Source of the DNA: Acinetobacter kookii
GTDB taxonomy: Bacteria; Pseudomonadota; Gammaproteobacteria; Pseudomonadales; Moraxellaceae
Direction of reading: 5' to 3'
DNA length: 64,000 bases
Assembly: GCF_900096895.1 (NCBI RefSeq)
Contig: NZ_FMYO01000001.1
Span: 744,001-808,000, forward strand
Each line of letters starts with the position of its first letter. Position 1 is the first letter of the stretch. Position numbers and translations under genes: made by a program. The notes beneath the pieces are model-generated. The model worked only from the letters and a program-made list of their open reading frames with translations. It made no database searches and was not told the DNA's origin. This document shows, piece after piece, positions 9,040 to 17,717 of the stretch.

Positions 9040-10647
9040 ATGAGCGATAAATTAAATTATTCGACCGAAGTGGCGATTTTAGGTGCCGGCCCTGTAGGCT
9101 TAACAATTGCTAACTATTTAAGCAAACAAGGCGTAAAAGTCACTGTCATCGAGCAACTGGACAGCTTGATCGATTACCCGCGTGCGATTGGTATTGATGA
9201 TGAAGCATTACGTACTATTCAGTCACTTGGCCTAGTGAATCAGGTATTACCTCATACTACACCTAATCATGCCATGCGTTTCTTGACGCCTAAAGGTCGC
9301 TGCTTTGCAGACATTCAACCGCTGACCCGCGAATTTGGTTTCTCACGCCGTAATGCGTTTATTCAGCCGCAAGTCGACAATGTTTTACTGCAAGGCTTAA
9401 GCCAGTACGATAAGACCCAGGTACTGTTCTCTCGTCACCTGGTGGAGTTCAAGCAGGATGCCAAAGGTGTTACCCTGAACATCCAGAACAAAGCCGGTGA
9501 ACAGGAAACTGTTCAGGCACAGTATTTAATTGCCTGTGATGGTGGTAACTCGATTGTCCGCCGTACATTGAATATTGGCTTTGACGGTAAAACCGCACCG
9601 AATCAATGGATTGTGATTGATATTGAAAATGATCCGTTAGCAACCCCACATATTTACCTGTGCTGTGACCCGGTTCGTCCGTACGTTTCGGCTGCCCTGC
9701 CTCACGGTATCCGTCGTTTCGAATTTATGGTGATGCCGGGTGAAACTCAGGAAGAACTGAGCAAACCGGAAAACATTGCCAAATTGCTGTCTAAAGTATT
9801 GCCGAATGCCGAAAATATCGAAGTAATCCGCCAGCGTGTCTATACACACAATGCGCGTATTGCCGATAAGTTCCGTGTTGACCGCATTTTGCTTGCCGGT
9901 GATGCTGCGCACATTATGCCGGTATGGCAAGGTCAGGGTTATAACAGCGGTATGCGTGATGCCTTTAACCTGGCCTGGAAAATGGCATTGGTGATTCAGG
10001 GCAAAGCGACTCCAGACCTGCTGGATTCTTACCAGATTGAACGTAAAGACCATGCCAAAGCCATGATTGACCTTTCTGTGATGGCAGGTCACGTGCTTGC
10101 GCCACCGAAAAAATGGCAAGGTTTCGTGCGTGACGGTATTGCCTACGCATTGAATTACATCAAGCCGATTAAACAGTATTTGCTTGAAATGCGTTTTAAA
10201 CCAATGCCGAAATATCATGATGGTGCATTGCTTGCAGACGGCAAAAAGGAATCTCCGGTCGGCAAGATGTTTATTCAGCCGCATGTAAAACTTGAGTCGG
10301 GTGAAACAGTTTTACTGGATGATGTGATTGGCAACGATTTCGCCATTATTGCCTGGGGCGTTGACCCTCAATGGGGGATCTCGGATGCCACCATGCAAGT
10401 CTGGAAGAAATTAGGCGTCAAATTTATTCAGGTGATTCCTGAAGTTCAGTTTGGCAATGAAAAGCGCAAGCAGTTTGACGGCGTGATTACCATTGGCGAT
10501 ATCGGAACCGATATTCGCAGCTGGTTTGGCAAAACCTCGGAATCGGTGGTGATTCTACGCCCTGACCGTTTTGTGGCAGCGCTTGCGATTCCACAAACTT
10601 TGGATCACGTAAGCCAGCAGTTGTTCAAAAAGCTGCATGTAAAATAA
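9040..10647 (+). CDS. mhpA: 3-(3-hydroxyphenyl)propionate hydroxylase-type flavin monooxygenase
   Basis: A 535-residue class A flavoprotein monooxygenase very close to E. coli MhpA, which adds a hydroxyl ortho to the phenol of 3-hydroxyphenylpropionate using NADH, FAD and oxygen. Visible motifs are the FAD Rossmann [21 protein letters not shown], the DG site [12 protein letters not shown], and [20 protein letters not shown] for FAD ribityl binding. The C-terminal thioredoxin-like domain ends the protein. The ATG at 9040 has GGATG upstream and matches the family start; an ATG at 9016 is also in frame. No ring-cleavage or hydrolase genes (mhpB, mhpC) lie beside it. Family identity is firm; the exact substrate is inferred. 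Confidence 0.88.
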   Translation: MSDKLNYSTEVAILGAGPVGLTIANYLSKQGVKVTVIEQLDSLIDYPRAIGIDDEALRTIQSLGLVNQVLPHTTPNHAMRFLTPKGRCFADIQPLTREFGFSRRNAFIQPQVDNVLLQGLSQYDKTQVLFSRHLVEFKQDAKGVTLNIQNKAGEQETVQAQYLIACDGGNSIVRRTLNIGFDGKTAPNQWIVIDIENDPLATPHIYLCCDPVRPYVSAALPHGIRRFEFMVMPGETQEELSKPENIAKLLSKVLPNAENIEVIRQRVYTHNARIADKFRVDRILLAGDAAHIMPVWQGQGYNSGMRDAFNLAWKMALVIQGKATPDLLDSYQIERKDHAKAMIDLSVMAGHVLAPPKKWQGFVRDGIAYALNYIKPIKQYLLEMRFKPMPKYHDGALLADGKKESPVGKMFIQPHVKLESGETVLLDDVIGNDFAIIAWGVDPQWGISDATMQVWKKLGVKFIQVIPEVQFGNEKRKQFDGVITIGDIGTDIRSWFGKTSESVVILRPDRFVAALAIPQTLDHVSQQLFKKLHVK

Positions 10648-10690
10648 TGCCGATATAACAATACATTCACTGAATCATATTCAGAGGTCT

Positions 10691-10717
10691 GACCACGCGA
10701 AAGCGTGGTCTTTTTTT
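10691..10717 (+). terminator. Rho-independent terminator after mhpA
   Basis: A perfect 8-bp stem GACCACGC/GCGTGGTC closed by a GAAA tetraloop and followed by seven Ts, 44 bases after the mhpA stop. Confidence 0.95.
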
Positions 10718-10762
10718 ATAAATAAGGCTAAAATAAATATAAAACAATAGGATATAAAATTA

Positions 10763-11242
10763 ATGTCAGCAATATTTAGTGAGTGTGGAGAACATCGATT
10801 CCGCTTAGAACGTGAAATCCAAGAAAAAGGAAAAGTTTTTGCATATTTTGGGATTAACCCTTCACTGGCTACATCAGATTTTGATGACCAAACAGTGAAA
10901 AAATGGAAAGGGTTTTCCCTACGAAATGAGGGCAGCAAATTTATCGTTGGTAATGTTTTTAGCTATATCACACCAAATGTATTTGAATTAGCTCAAATTC
11001 AAAACCCTGTCACTTCTTTAAATGAACAACATATCGAACAAATAATTAAGGAAGCTGATATTTTAATACCTTGCTGGGGAAGTAGAGATAAGATTCCGTC
11101 CTCTTTACATTTTTATTTAGATCAATTGCTTTTAAAGCTAAAACAATCGAACAAACCGGTTCTGTGTTTTGGTTTAACTGCATCTGGTGATCCTAAACAT
11201 GTCCTTACATTATCTTATAAAACGCCTCTAGTACCGATTTAA
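10763..11242 (+). CDS. DUF1643 family protein
   Basis: A 159-residue protein with the DUF1643 pattern: a conserved FGINPSLA near residue 29, a DDQTVKKW segment, GNVFSYI, and ILIPCWG near the middle. DUF1643 proteins are small cytoplasmic proteins of unknown function, often found in accessory DNA. The gene is visibly more AT-rich than mhpA next to it and sits beside an IS30 element, suggesting an acquired segment. It is preceded by the mhpA terminator and so has its own promoter. I cannot assign a role. Confidence 0.8.
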   Translation: MSAIFSECGEHRFRLEREIQEKGKVFAYFGINPSLATSDFDDQTVKKWKGFSLRNEGSKFIVGNVFSYITPNVFELAQIQNPVTSLNEQHIEQIIKEADILIPCWGSRDKIPSSLHFYLDQLLLKLKQSNKPVLCFGLTASGDPKHVLTLSYKTPLVPI

Positions 11243-11617
11243 TCAAACGAAGTTATTAAACTTCTTTCATAAATCATTTTAGAAACTAAAACTTGCTCGT
11301 AAAGCTGAAATTGAAAATAGATTTTTTGGTCGATATTAGATTTATGAGTGTGGCATGGATGCCACACGTTTCCCATCCCTTGCGCTGCATTTTAAAGCAG
11401 TGCTTAAAACTGGCTCAGGATGTTGTGTATGGGAAACAAAAGGTTTTTCTTGCGGACTCAAAATATATTTTGAGATCCTCATTTTGACCTTTCAAAAGTA
11501 GAGGGAGTGCCTACGAGAAGGTACAAAAAATTAAATCAATCAAATGAGGCCGTGCTGATTTAAATTATCTAATATTGAACATTTTTTTACTTATGAAAGA
11601 GATCTATTATTTAATAA
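11243..11617. repeat. Non-coding stretch with hairpins, possible dispersed repeat
   Basis: About 375 bases without a credible gene. It contains GTGTGGCAT/ATGCCACAC with a GG loop (11348-11367) and a perfect 18-bp palindrome CTCAAAATATATTTTGAG (11457-11474). The phrase GGCATGGATGCC and the CTTTCAAAAGTAGAGGGAG ending recall intergenic repeats I associate with Acinetobacter genomes, but that is from memory. The 64-residue open frame across it looks like chance. Confidence 0.4.
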
Positions 11618-12665
11618 CTTAGATTAGCATTTGAAGTGCAACACCATGTTGTTGCCATAATACCTGACTCGGACTTTTAAAGCCGAGTCTTTTTCTTGGG
11701 CGATGATTCAAACGTTGAGTGATTTCTGCAATATATTCATCCGTATAGGCATTTAAATTACTGCCTTTTTTAATATATTGCCTGATTAAGCCATTGGTAT
11801 TTTCATTCGTGCCTCGTTGCCAAGCGCTATAAGGATCAGCGAAATACCAGTCTATTTCTAATTCTTGAGCAGTATACTCATGCAGGCTGAACTCCTTACC
11901 ATTATCTGCAGTAATCGTCTTTAGCTGATCTTTGATCGGCTCAAGAAGGCTGATGGTTGTTTGGCAAATTTCCTCTGCCTTGCGTGAGCTACACTTTTTC
12001 AGCCATAAATAACCTGTCTTCCTATCTACAATAGAGACCAATGATTGCTGATGCTTCTTACCAACAATCGTATCTATTTCCAAATCACCAAAGCGAGTCC
12101 GCTGCTCAATCTCAATAGGTCTGTCATGAATGCTTTTACGATTACTCAGCTGACCACGGGTTTCAGGAGAGCCGTATTTCCTCTTTCTTTGATTTCTGAA
12201 ACGTAGGTTATGAAAGAGTGTACCGCCCTTATTTTTATCCTGCCGTATAAAGCGATAAATTGAATGCAAACTGACTGGAACACGAGAAGCAATCTGTTCA
12301 GGACTCCATTGAAGATCAAGATAAGAGATGACATGTGCCCATATTTCACAAGGGATTCTTTTAGGATTTGGACAATGCCGTCTTCGAGCTACTTTATTGG
12401 CATGTTTAGCAAAATAGCCATTTCTCGCTCGATTACGTTTGATTTCTCTAGAAATGGTTGAAGGTGAGCGATTCAGTCTCCAAGCGATATAACGTTTAGA
12501 AAAACCTTCACGTAACAAGGTATAAATCTGATATCTTTCTTCTTGGGTAAGATGAGTGTAGTTCATGATGCAACTTTGACTTTGGTCGGTCGGAAGCAAA
12601 ATGCTAGCTCATCTTGCTTCCTTCCAATAATTTAATCTCTGTTGCACTTCATTTGAGAATCTAAG
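11618..12665 (-). mobile_element. IS30-family insertion sequence, complete
   Basis: A 1048-bp element with 26-bp imperfect terminal inverted repeats (22 of 26 positions match; both ends begin CTTAGATT and end TGAAGTGCAACA inward). It is flanked by a 3-bp direct repeat TAA at 11615-11617 and 12666-12668, matching the short duplications of IS30 elements. The single transposase gene is intact, so it may be active. Confidence 0.88.
11619..12566 (-). CDS. IS30-family transposase
   Basis: A DDE transposase of about 315 residues. The N-terminal helix-turn-helix region (LTQEERYQIYTLLREGFSKR, LNRSPSTISREIKRN) is followed by a catalytic core with the three acidic residues in DLEIDTIVGKKHQ, ITADNGKEF and NENTNGLIRQY. 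The ATG at 12566 starts the usual MNYTHLTQEERY; the longer frame to 12599 adds 11 residues. The last codons and stop lie inside the terminal inverted repeat, so the repeat encodes the final VALQMLI. No frameshift is seen. Confidence 0.95.
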   Translation of the reverse strand: MNYTHLTQEERYQIYTLLREGFSKRYIAWRLNRSPSTISREIKRNRARNGYFAKHANKVARRRHCPNPKRIPCEIWAHVISYLDLQWSPEQIASRVPVSLHSIYRFIRQDKNKGGTLFHNLRFRNQRKRKYGSPETRGQLSNRKSIHDRPIEIEQRTRFGDLEIDTIVGKKHQQSLVSIVDRKTGYLWLKKCSSRKAEEICQTTISLLEPIKDQLKTITADNGKEFSLHEYTAQELEIDWYFADPYSAWQRGTNENTNGLIRQYIKKGSNLNAYTDEYIAEITQRLNHRPRKRLGFKSPSQVLWQQHGVALQMLI

Positions 12666-12731
12666 TAATCAAAACATAATAAGATTTATGCTTTGATTAT
12701 TTTTTAAATATTTTGAAATCTGGTCAATTAT

Positions 12732-13349
12732 TTAAGCATTTATTTTCTGAAACCACGGCACATCTTGCATGGAATCACGTTGGGCCAGAAGCTGAATAAA
12801 GGGTTTAAACTCATCCAGATAGGGCAATATTTTGAATGAGATGGCAAAGACCATCCAGTAACCCAGAAATAAGTCCGCTGCTGAAATTTTCTCGCCAAGC
12901 AAATATGGATTTGCTTCTTGCATACCCTTTTTTAGAAATGCAAATACGCTCTCTTCATGACCAAAAGTCAGGCTCCGTTTTCTTTGCTCAATTTGCTCAT
13001 CGGGCACATTAAGCCCTTTTAAATCCATATATTCAGTCAAAGGTCCATGAGCAAAGAACATCCATTTTAGATAGGCACCACGCTTGGGATCATCCAGTGC
13101 CGGAGCCAATCCCTTTTCCATATATTTGTCCGCCAGATAAGTAAATATAGCCGCGACTTCAGAAATCACCACGCCCTGATCGACCAGACAGGGTACTTTC
13201 CCCATGGGGTTAATACTCGTATATTCAGCCTGATGCATGTTTTCATAGGGCACCTCGATCTGTTCAATCTGGTCTTCTATGCCCAGCTCTTTCAATAAAG
13301 GTAGCAGCGTCATGCCACGCGACTGGGCATTGTTATACAGCTTCATCAT
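12732..13349 (-). CDS. Glutathione S-transferase family protein
   Basis: A 205-residue cytosolic GST. The thioredoxin-like N-terminal domain begins MMKLYNNAQSRGMTLLPLLK and includes the glutathione-site stretch NPMGKVPCLVDQG with SEVAAIFTYLADKY; the helical C-terminal domain follows. It would conjugate or bind glutathione, but the substrate class is unclear. It lies downstream of the lysR gene on the same strand, separated by 142 bases, so it may be a fourth member of that unit or separately expressed. Confidence 0.9.
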   Translation of the reverse strand: MMKLYNNAQSRGMTLLPLLKELGIEDQIEQIEVPYENMHQAEYTSINPMGKVPCLVDQGVVISEVAAIFTYLADKYMEKGLAPALDDPKRGAYLKWMFFAHGPLTEYMDLKGLNVPDEQIEQRKRSLTFGHEESVFAFLKKGMQEANPYLLGEKISAADLFLGYWMVFAISFKILPYLDEFKPFIQLLAQRDSMQDVPWFQKINA

Positions 13350-13491
13350 TTTAATTCGTTCCCTATTGTTATTTTAGTTTTTGAGTATAAAACGGTTTCA
13401 TCACCTCGTGATGATGATTATGTGACACATTCATCCGGTAACGATGCTTTTCATCGCTTTAAAAGCACCGTGTGACATCAAACATTTATTT

Positions 13492-14385
13492 TTAAAAGAA
13501 ACCCATATAAAACTGCTCTTTCAAGATTTTTAAAATCAGTTCAATCAGCTCATTTTTTTGTCCTTTAGGATAACTGGCATACAGGTCAATCATCGGTAAA
13601 GGTTCAATGGTATTTTTGACAATAATTTTATCACCCAAGAGCGGGATCACATAAGCCGGTACCAGACTCCAGCCCACGCCCATGCCGACCAGATTGACAT
13701 TTAACAGAATGTTGGTCGAATGCTGGACGACGTTAACATCCAGTTTAGATTGTTTAAAGAAATCGGTAATAATTTTATACAACTGGGGTGAGGCACCTTC
13801 ATCGCTAATCACAAAATCCTGATGATTAAAACTCTTGATACTAACATGACGCTGCTCGGCAATCGGTGAATCCTTCGGCACGATTAAAGCCAGCGGTTCA
13901 CTAAAAATCTGTACGTGCTCCAGTTCATCCGATGCATCGATATAACGGGTAAAGGCAATATCAATGTCGCCTTTTTTTAAGGCTTTAAACTGATCGGCAT
14001 CGGTCAGGCTATGAAAGTTGATTTTAATGTCGGGGAAATGTGCCCGGATGTTCGGCATGATGTAGGGAAAAATTTTCATTTCCGCTACCGGCACAAAGCC
14101 AATATTCAGCTGATCTTTGCTCAGGTTGGCAATTTTCCGCGCATCCTGAATCGCTTTTTCAGCATGTTCCAGGCTTAATACGGCCTCTTTTAAAAATGCT
14201 TTGCCTTCTTCTGTCAGTTCAACTTTACGGTTCGATCGAACCAGCAATTGCACCCCGACTTCTTGTTCCAGGTCTTTAATTTGCTGGCTTAAAGAAGGCT
14301 GCACCGTACACATGCGCTGTGCGGCCTTGGTAAAATTCAGTTCTTGTGCAACTGCAACAAAATAACGTAAATGACGTAATTCCAC
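13492..14385 (-). CDS. LysR-family transcriptional regulator
   Basis: A 297-residue LysR regulator. The winged helix DNA-binding domain is clear (MELRHLRYFVAVAQELNFTK, VQPSLSQQIKDLEQEVGVQL) and the rest is the periplasmic-binding-like effector domain. The N-terminus resembles the BenM/CatM branch. The start is a GTG at 14385 with AGAGGT 8 bases upstream. Only 13 bases separate it from the MFS gene, so tetR, MFS and lysR look like one transcript. That is unusual, because LysR genes are more often divergent from their targets. The effector is unknown. Confidence 0.92.
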   Translation of the reverse strand: MELRHLRYFVAVAQELNFTKAAQRMCTVQPSLSQQIKDLEQEVGVQLLVRSNRKVELTEEGKAFLKEAVLSLEHAEKAIQDARKIANLSKDQLNIGFVPVAEMKIFPYIMPNIRAHFPDIKINFHSLTDADQFKALKKGDIDIAFTRYIDASDELEHVQIFSEPLALIVPKDSPIAEQRHVSIKSFNHQDFVISDEGASPQLYKIITDFFKQSKLDVNVVQHSTNILLNVNLVGMGVGWSLVPAYVIPLLGDKIIVKNTIEPLPMIDLYASYPKGQKNELIELILKILKEQFYMGFF

Positions 14386-14398
14386 GTGCCGGACCTCT

Positions 14399-15592
14399 TT
14401 ATTTAGGTTGCTTCAGTGATGCCGAAACTGTGTATTTATAAACAAATAAAGTCAGCACAGTAATTACAGCACAAAATAAATAACTCAGTTGATAACCATA
14501 ATAGGCAATCATCAATCCTAAAATGACTGAACCGATGGCCATGCCGAAATCAAACAGGGTGAAGAAAGTGGAAATGGCATGCCCCATACGCTGTTTGGCG
14601 ACAGACTGGATGGCAATGGTTTGAAAACATGGAAAGAGTGAGCCATAACCAATGCCAATAAATATAGCAGATAACCAGAGCAGCCATTGATTGGAGATAA
14701 AACTGACCACGACCAGACCGATGGCAAAGAAAATAAATGAAGGATAAATGACAGCACTGGCACCTTTACGGTCATAAATTTTGCCCACCCACGGCCGCAC
14801 CACAATCATGGAAATGGCAAAGACAATAAAAAACAGGCTGGTATATGCCAGCAGATCTTTAGATTCACTATATGCGGTAATGAAACTCATAATGCTGGAA
14901 TAAGCAAATGCGGTCAGCAAGGCAACAAAGCCAATGGGTATGGCACGTGTTTCAATAATGTCATGCCAGCCCAGACGCGTTTTTTCTTTAGTCTCAGCCG
15001 TGAAAGCAACCTTGTCTTGCTGTTGTACCGGAATCATTAAACAAAAGATAAAACCCAAACCGATCACCGCAGTTAACAGCAAAAATAGCATTTTAAAATC
15101 AGTAAATTGCAGTACAGTTAACGCAATTAAAGGCCCAAATACCACAGCAAGATTGGTCGACATGACGAAATACCCCATGCCCTCACCCTTACGGTGATCT
15201 GGAATAAAATCATTCGCTATGGGCACGGTTACCGTGGTCAATACACTAAACCAGATGCCGTGAATAAAACGAATCAGCAATAAGGCCCACATGCTGTCGG
15301 CAAACAGATAACTCAAGGCAAAAACAACAAACAGCAATTCTGAACCGCGAAAGGCGATTTTTTTACCTAATTTTTCCACAATCAGTCCGGAAAATGGCCG
15401 AACTGCAATCGAAGATACCAGAAACAAGGTCAGTGCCAAGCCTGCTTCCTTCACCGTCCCGCCTAAATCCTTCATGATGTAAATTGGCAGAATGGTCAAT
15501 AAGGCATAATAATAGGTAAATAAAAACAGGTTATTGCATAGACACAGGATAAACGAGCGATTCCATAAACGCCCAGGGTTTGTCGCAGACAT
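14399..15592 (-). CDS. MFS transporter
   Basis: An inner-membrane major facilitator of about 397 residues with twelve predicted hydrophobic segments. The loop between helices 2 and 3 carries the family motif as RPFSGLIVEKLGKKIAFRGS, and a second half-motif is RPWVGKIYDRKGAS. It resembles YfcJ/YhhS-like exporters of unclear substrate. I prefer ATG 15592 (MSATNPGRLW); the frame can start at a TTG at 15601. It is sandwiched 27 bases (counted from this ATG) after tetR and 13 bases before lysR. A drug or metabolite exporter controlled by the TetR protein is the natural inference. Confidence 0.9.
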   Translation of the reverse strand: MSATNPGRLWNRSFILCLCNNLFLFTYYYALLTILPIYIMKDLGGTVKEAGLALTLFLVSSIAVRPFSGLIVEKLGKKIAFRGSELLFVVFALSYLFADSMWALLLIRFIHGIWFSVLTTVTVPIANDFIPDHRKGEGMGYFVMSTNLAVVFGPLIALTVLQFTDFKMLFLLLTAVIGLGFIFCLMIPVQQQDKVAFTAETKEKTRLGWHDIIETRAIPIGFVALLTAFAYSSIMSFITAYSESKDLLAYTSLFFIVFAISMIVVRPWVGKIYDRKGASAVIYPSFIFFAIGLVVVSFISNQWLLWLSAIFIGIGYGSLFPCFQTIAIQSVAKQRMGHAISTFFTLFDFGMAIGSVILGLMIAYYGYQLSYLFCAVITVLTLFVYKYTVSASLKQPK

Positions 15593-15619
15593 AATGACCA
15601 ACTTAGCGGTAGCTTATTG

Positions 15620-16183
15620 CTACTTTCGAACCAGAACAGGCTGCATCACCAGACTTACAAGATTGTGTATGTAAGTTTCATCTGGCATGCAATTAAAGAA
15701 AATAATCTGATAATGAATCGGCCCATACAGCGTATCCAGCATCAGTTCAAACGGGTAATTAGCAATAATTTCATTACGCTCTATGGCGAGTTGAATCAGC
15801 TTGCGTGTCTGCTCACGACGCGGTAATAAATACTGTCTAAAGAATTCACCGGCTGCTTCACGATGCTCGGCCATGACCACAAGTAAGGCCCGTCCCAGAG
15901 GATGATTTAGCGCGAGGGACAATTTTAAAAGCTGCTGGTTCAGATTGAATTCCAGACTCTGCTCGAAGTCCAGATCAAACACCGAAGCGGTATGCTCCTT
16001 AAAGGCATCAAAGACCAGATCAGATTTATGCTTCCACCAGCGATAAATGGTCGACTTGCCTACCCCTGCACGTGCGGCAATGTCTTCTACCGTTAAACGG
16101 CTGTAATCATCTTGTTGCAATGCAGCAGTCACCGCATTCAAAATACATTGCTTACGACGCGAAGTTTTTTCTAGCTCAGTCAT
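15620..16183 (-). CDS. TetR/AcrR-family transcriptional regulator
   Basis: A 187-residue repressor-type protein. The helix-turn-helix is SRLTVEDIAARAGVGKSTIY followed by RWWKHKSDLVFDAF; the remainder is the ligand-binding helical domain. The ATG at 16183 has GGTGG upstream; the open frame extends five codons further. A perfect 20-bp palindrome lies 13 bases before the start, the obvious autoregulatory operator. It is the first gene of a tetR-MFS-lysR unit. Confidence 0.93.
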   Translation of the reverse strand: MTELEKTSRRKQCILNAVTAALQQDDYSRLTVEDIAARAGVGKSTIYRWWKHKSDLVFDAFKEHTASVFDLDFEQSLEFNLNQQLLKLSLALNHPLGRALLVVMAEHREAAGEFFRQYLLPRREQTRKLIQLAIERNEIIANYPFELMLDTLYGPIHYQIIFFNCMPDETYIHNLVSLVMQPVLVRK

Positions 16184-16196
16184 TCGCCACCAAAAC

Positions 16197-16216
16197 AAAA
16201 CGATACGTATCGTTTT
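16197..16216. promoter_or_regulatory. Perfect 20-bp palindrome, probable TetR operator
   Basis: AAAACGATACGTATCGTTTT is a perfect inverted repeat centred on ACGT, just upstream of tetR. The core CGATACGTATCG is the kind of site bound by TetR proteins. Its position in the 5' region of tetR predicts autorepression of the whole tetR-MFS-lysR operon. Confidence 0.75.
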
Positions 16217-16271
16217 ATATTAGGCTAATTTTTGCTTCCTGTATAGGGCTAATCTTTTCTTTAAAATTAAA

Positions 16272-16299
16272 AAAAGGACCGCTTCAAAGCGGCCCTTTT
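16272..16299 (-). terminator. Terminator of the thioesterase gene
   Basis: Stem AAAAGG-CCGCTT/AAGCGG-CCTTTT with one internal mismatch and a two-base apex, followed on the minus strand by a T run. It lies 14 bases past the thioesterase stop. The A/T flanks make it potentially bidirectional. Confidence 0.85.
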
Positions 16300-16312
16300 C
16301 ATTCAATACCTA

Positions 16313-16834
16313 TTAGCATTGCGAGGTTTTTTTATAAATACTGCATGAAGGATGATGGCTTTCTTGCAAGCGCGCCACTTTACGATGTTCAGCCGCCTCA
16401 AAACGGCAACGTTTCCAGTCATTGTCCAGATTTAATGGCGGAATCTGTTTCGGTTTACCATTTTCATCCACGGCGACCATGGTGAAATAACAACTATTGG
16501 TATGACGTACGGTACGTTTTTGAATATTCTGCGCTTCAACACGAATCCCGATTTCCATTGAAGTACGACCGACATGGTTGACACTAGCAAGGAAAGTCAC
16601 GAGTTCACCAACATGAATCGGTTCTTTAAAATTTACTTTATCCACCGATAAAGTCACCACATAACTGCCTGAATAACGGCTAGCACATGCGTATGCAACC
16701 TGATCCAGTAATTTTAAAATTGTTCCACCATGTACATTTCCTGAAAAATTTGCCATATCAGGAGTCATTAAAACTGTCATGGTTAGTTCAGACTGATCAT
16801 CTAATGCTGGAGCAATTTGATCTAATGGGGACAT
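16313..16834 (-). CDS. Acyl-CoA thioesterase, hotdog fold (YciA/Acot type)
   Basis: A 173-residue single hotdog-domain enzyme that hydrolyses acyl-CoA. Key features are MANFSGNVHGGTILKLLDQ, where the Asn/Asp and HGG surround the active site, then AYACASRYSG and VGRTSMEIGIRVEAQN. The C-terminal 30 residues (after NDWKRCRFEA) are an extra tail with several basic residues and two cysteines. It ends at its own terminator and appears to be monocistronic. Confidence 0.9.
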   Translation of the reverse strand: MSPLDQIAPALDDQSELTMTVLMTPDMANFSGNVHGGTILKLLDQVAYACASRYSGSYVVTLSVDKVNFKEPIHVGELVTFLASVNHVGRTSMEIGIRVEAQNIQKRTVRHTNSCYFTMVAVDENGKPKQIPPLNLDNDWKRCRFEAAEHRKVARLQESHHPSCSIYKKTSQC

Positions 16835-17201
16835 CGCGTTCTCTAGATTCTTTTACAGACAATAGTATAAGAAAAGATTATATCGTTTTTCTGGGCAATA
16901 AAATGTCGAAATTGCCAATAAACCCATCATTATTATTTATAGTAATTTTGCCATCATTCAAAAAAATATATATCAAAATGATCAACTCACTGACATATAA
17001 GCATTTTTCTTATAGACTGATTTTAATAGAATATTTGTTCTAAAAATTAGATTACAAAAATATGGCCAGGTATTTTAAATACATATATTGTGGTCATGGT
17101 CTGAATAGGCAAGGATAAAACAAAAGTTTAATCCATTTGAGCATAGCTGCCATTGTTAACCTGTCATCTCAGACAGATTCAATAAATGCATTCAGATAAG
17201 A
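16835..17201. other. Non-coding AT-rich gap
   Basis: About 367 bases between the thioesterase start and the YodC-like gene. It must hold the thioesterase promoter; I see no convincing gene, repeat or RNA. A 118-residue open frame that enters it is antisense to the thioesterase and looks like chance. Confidence 0.4.
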
Positions 17202-17399
17202 TCAGGCTGTGACATCACGCAGCATTTCTTTAGAGATATTGCCGTAGCTCAACACATTTTGCTGGTCGATTTGAGTCTCAATACAATAGGTACCATCGGT
17301 GTTTTCTGCAATGACGGTAAATACCAGATTTCCCATACTTGCCATTTTGACTTTTTGGCCTAGGGTAAACTTTTCTATTTTCATACTGTTGCTCTGCAT
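17202..17399 (-). CDS. Small YodC/DUF2158-like protein
   Basis: A 65-residue protein whose core IEKFTLGQKVKMASMGNLVF and GTYCIETQ resembles the small beta-barrel DUF2158 (YodC) proteins, which begin with a G-[DQ]-x-V-x-[ML] strand. The ATG at 17399 has AAGGATG upstream, supporting translation. Function is unknown. The family call is tentative because the protein is so short. Confidence 0.6.
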   Translation of the reverse strand: MQSNSMKIEKFTLGQKVKMASMGNLVFTVIAENTDGTYCIETQIDQQNVLSYGNISKEMLRDVTA

Positions 17400-17717
17400 T
17401 TAATCATCCTTACAAAAATATGTTTTTATGACTATTTCGACAACATCCAGTGTAGAGCGTTTTTATTTACCGGTAAACTTAAATCATTGAACAAAAAACA
17501 TTAATATAAAACTCATATCGTATGAAAGCTTTAGTCACTTAGTTTATTTTATTGAATAATTTCAATTAATTAGTTTGTCTTTATAATAGAATTTCATGAG
17601 TTTTAAGGAAGAATTCATCAAAACCCATGTGAAAACAGACTAAAACATTACAGCAGTGCAATGATGAATCTGAGCCCTTTAGAAATTCAATTTCATCATT
17701 GCCATTGATTGAAGTGC
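17400..17717. repeat. Gap with an 11-bp inverted repeat
   Basis: About 318 bases without a gene. GCAATGATGAA at 17658-17668 and TTCATCATTGC at 17692-17702 form a perfect 11-bp stem with a 23-base loop just past the patatin stop. There is no T run, so it is not a classic terminator; it may stabilise the 3' end of that transcript. Confidence 0.45.

Noticed and set aside
9637..10284. 215-residue frame antisense to mhpA
   Set aside because: Composition (many Arg, His, Phe) is that of antisense to a real gene; mhpA is unmistakable.
11293..11487. 64-residue open frame downstream of the DUF1643 gene
   Set aside because: No ribosome site, no family resemblance, and it spans palindromes in a non-coding block.
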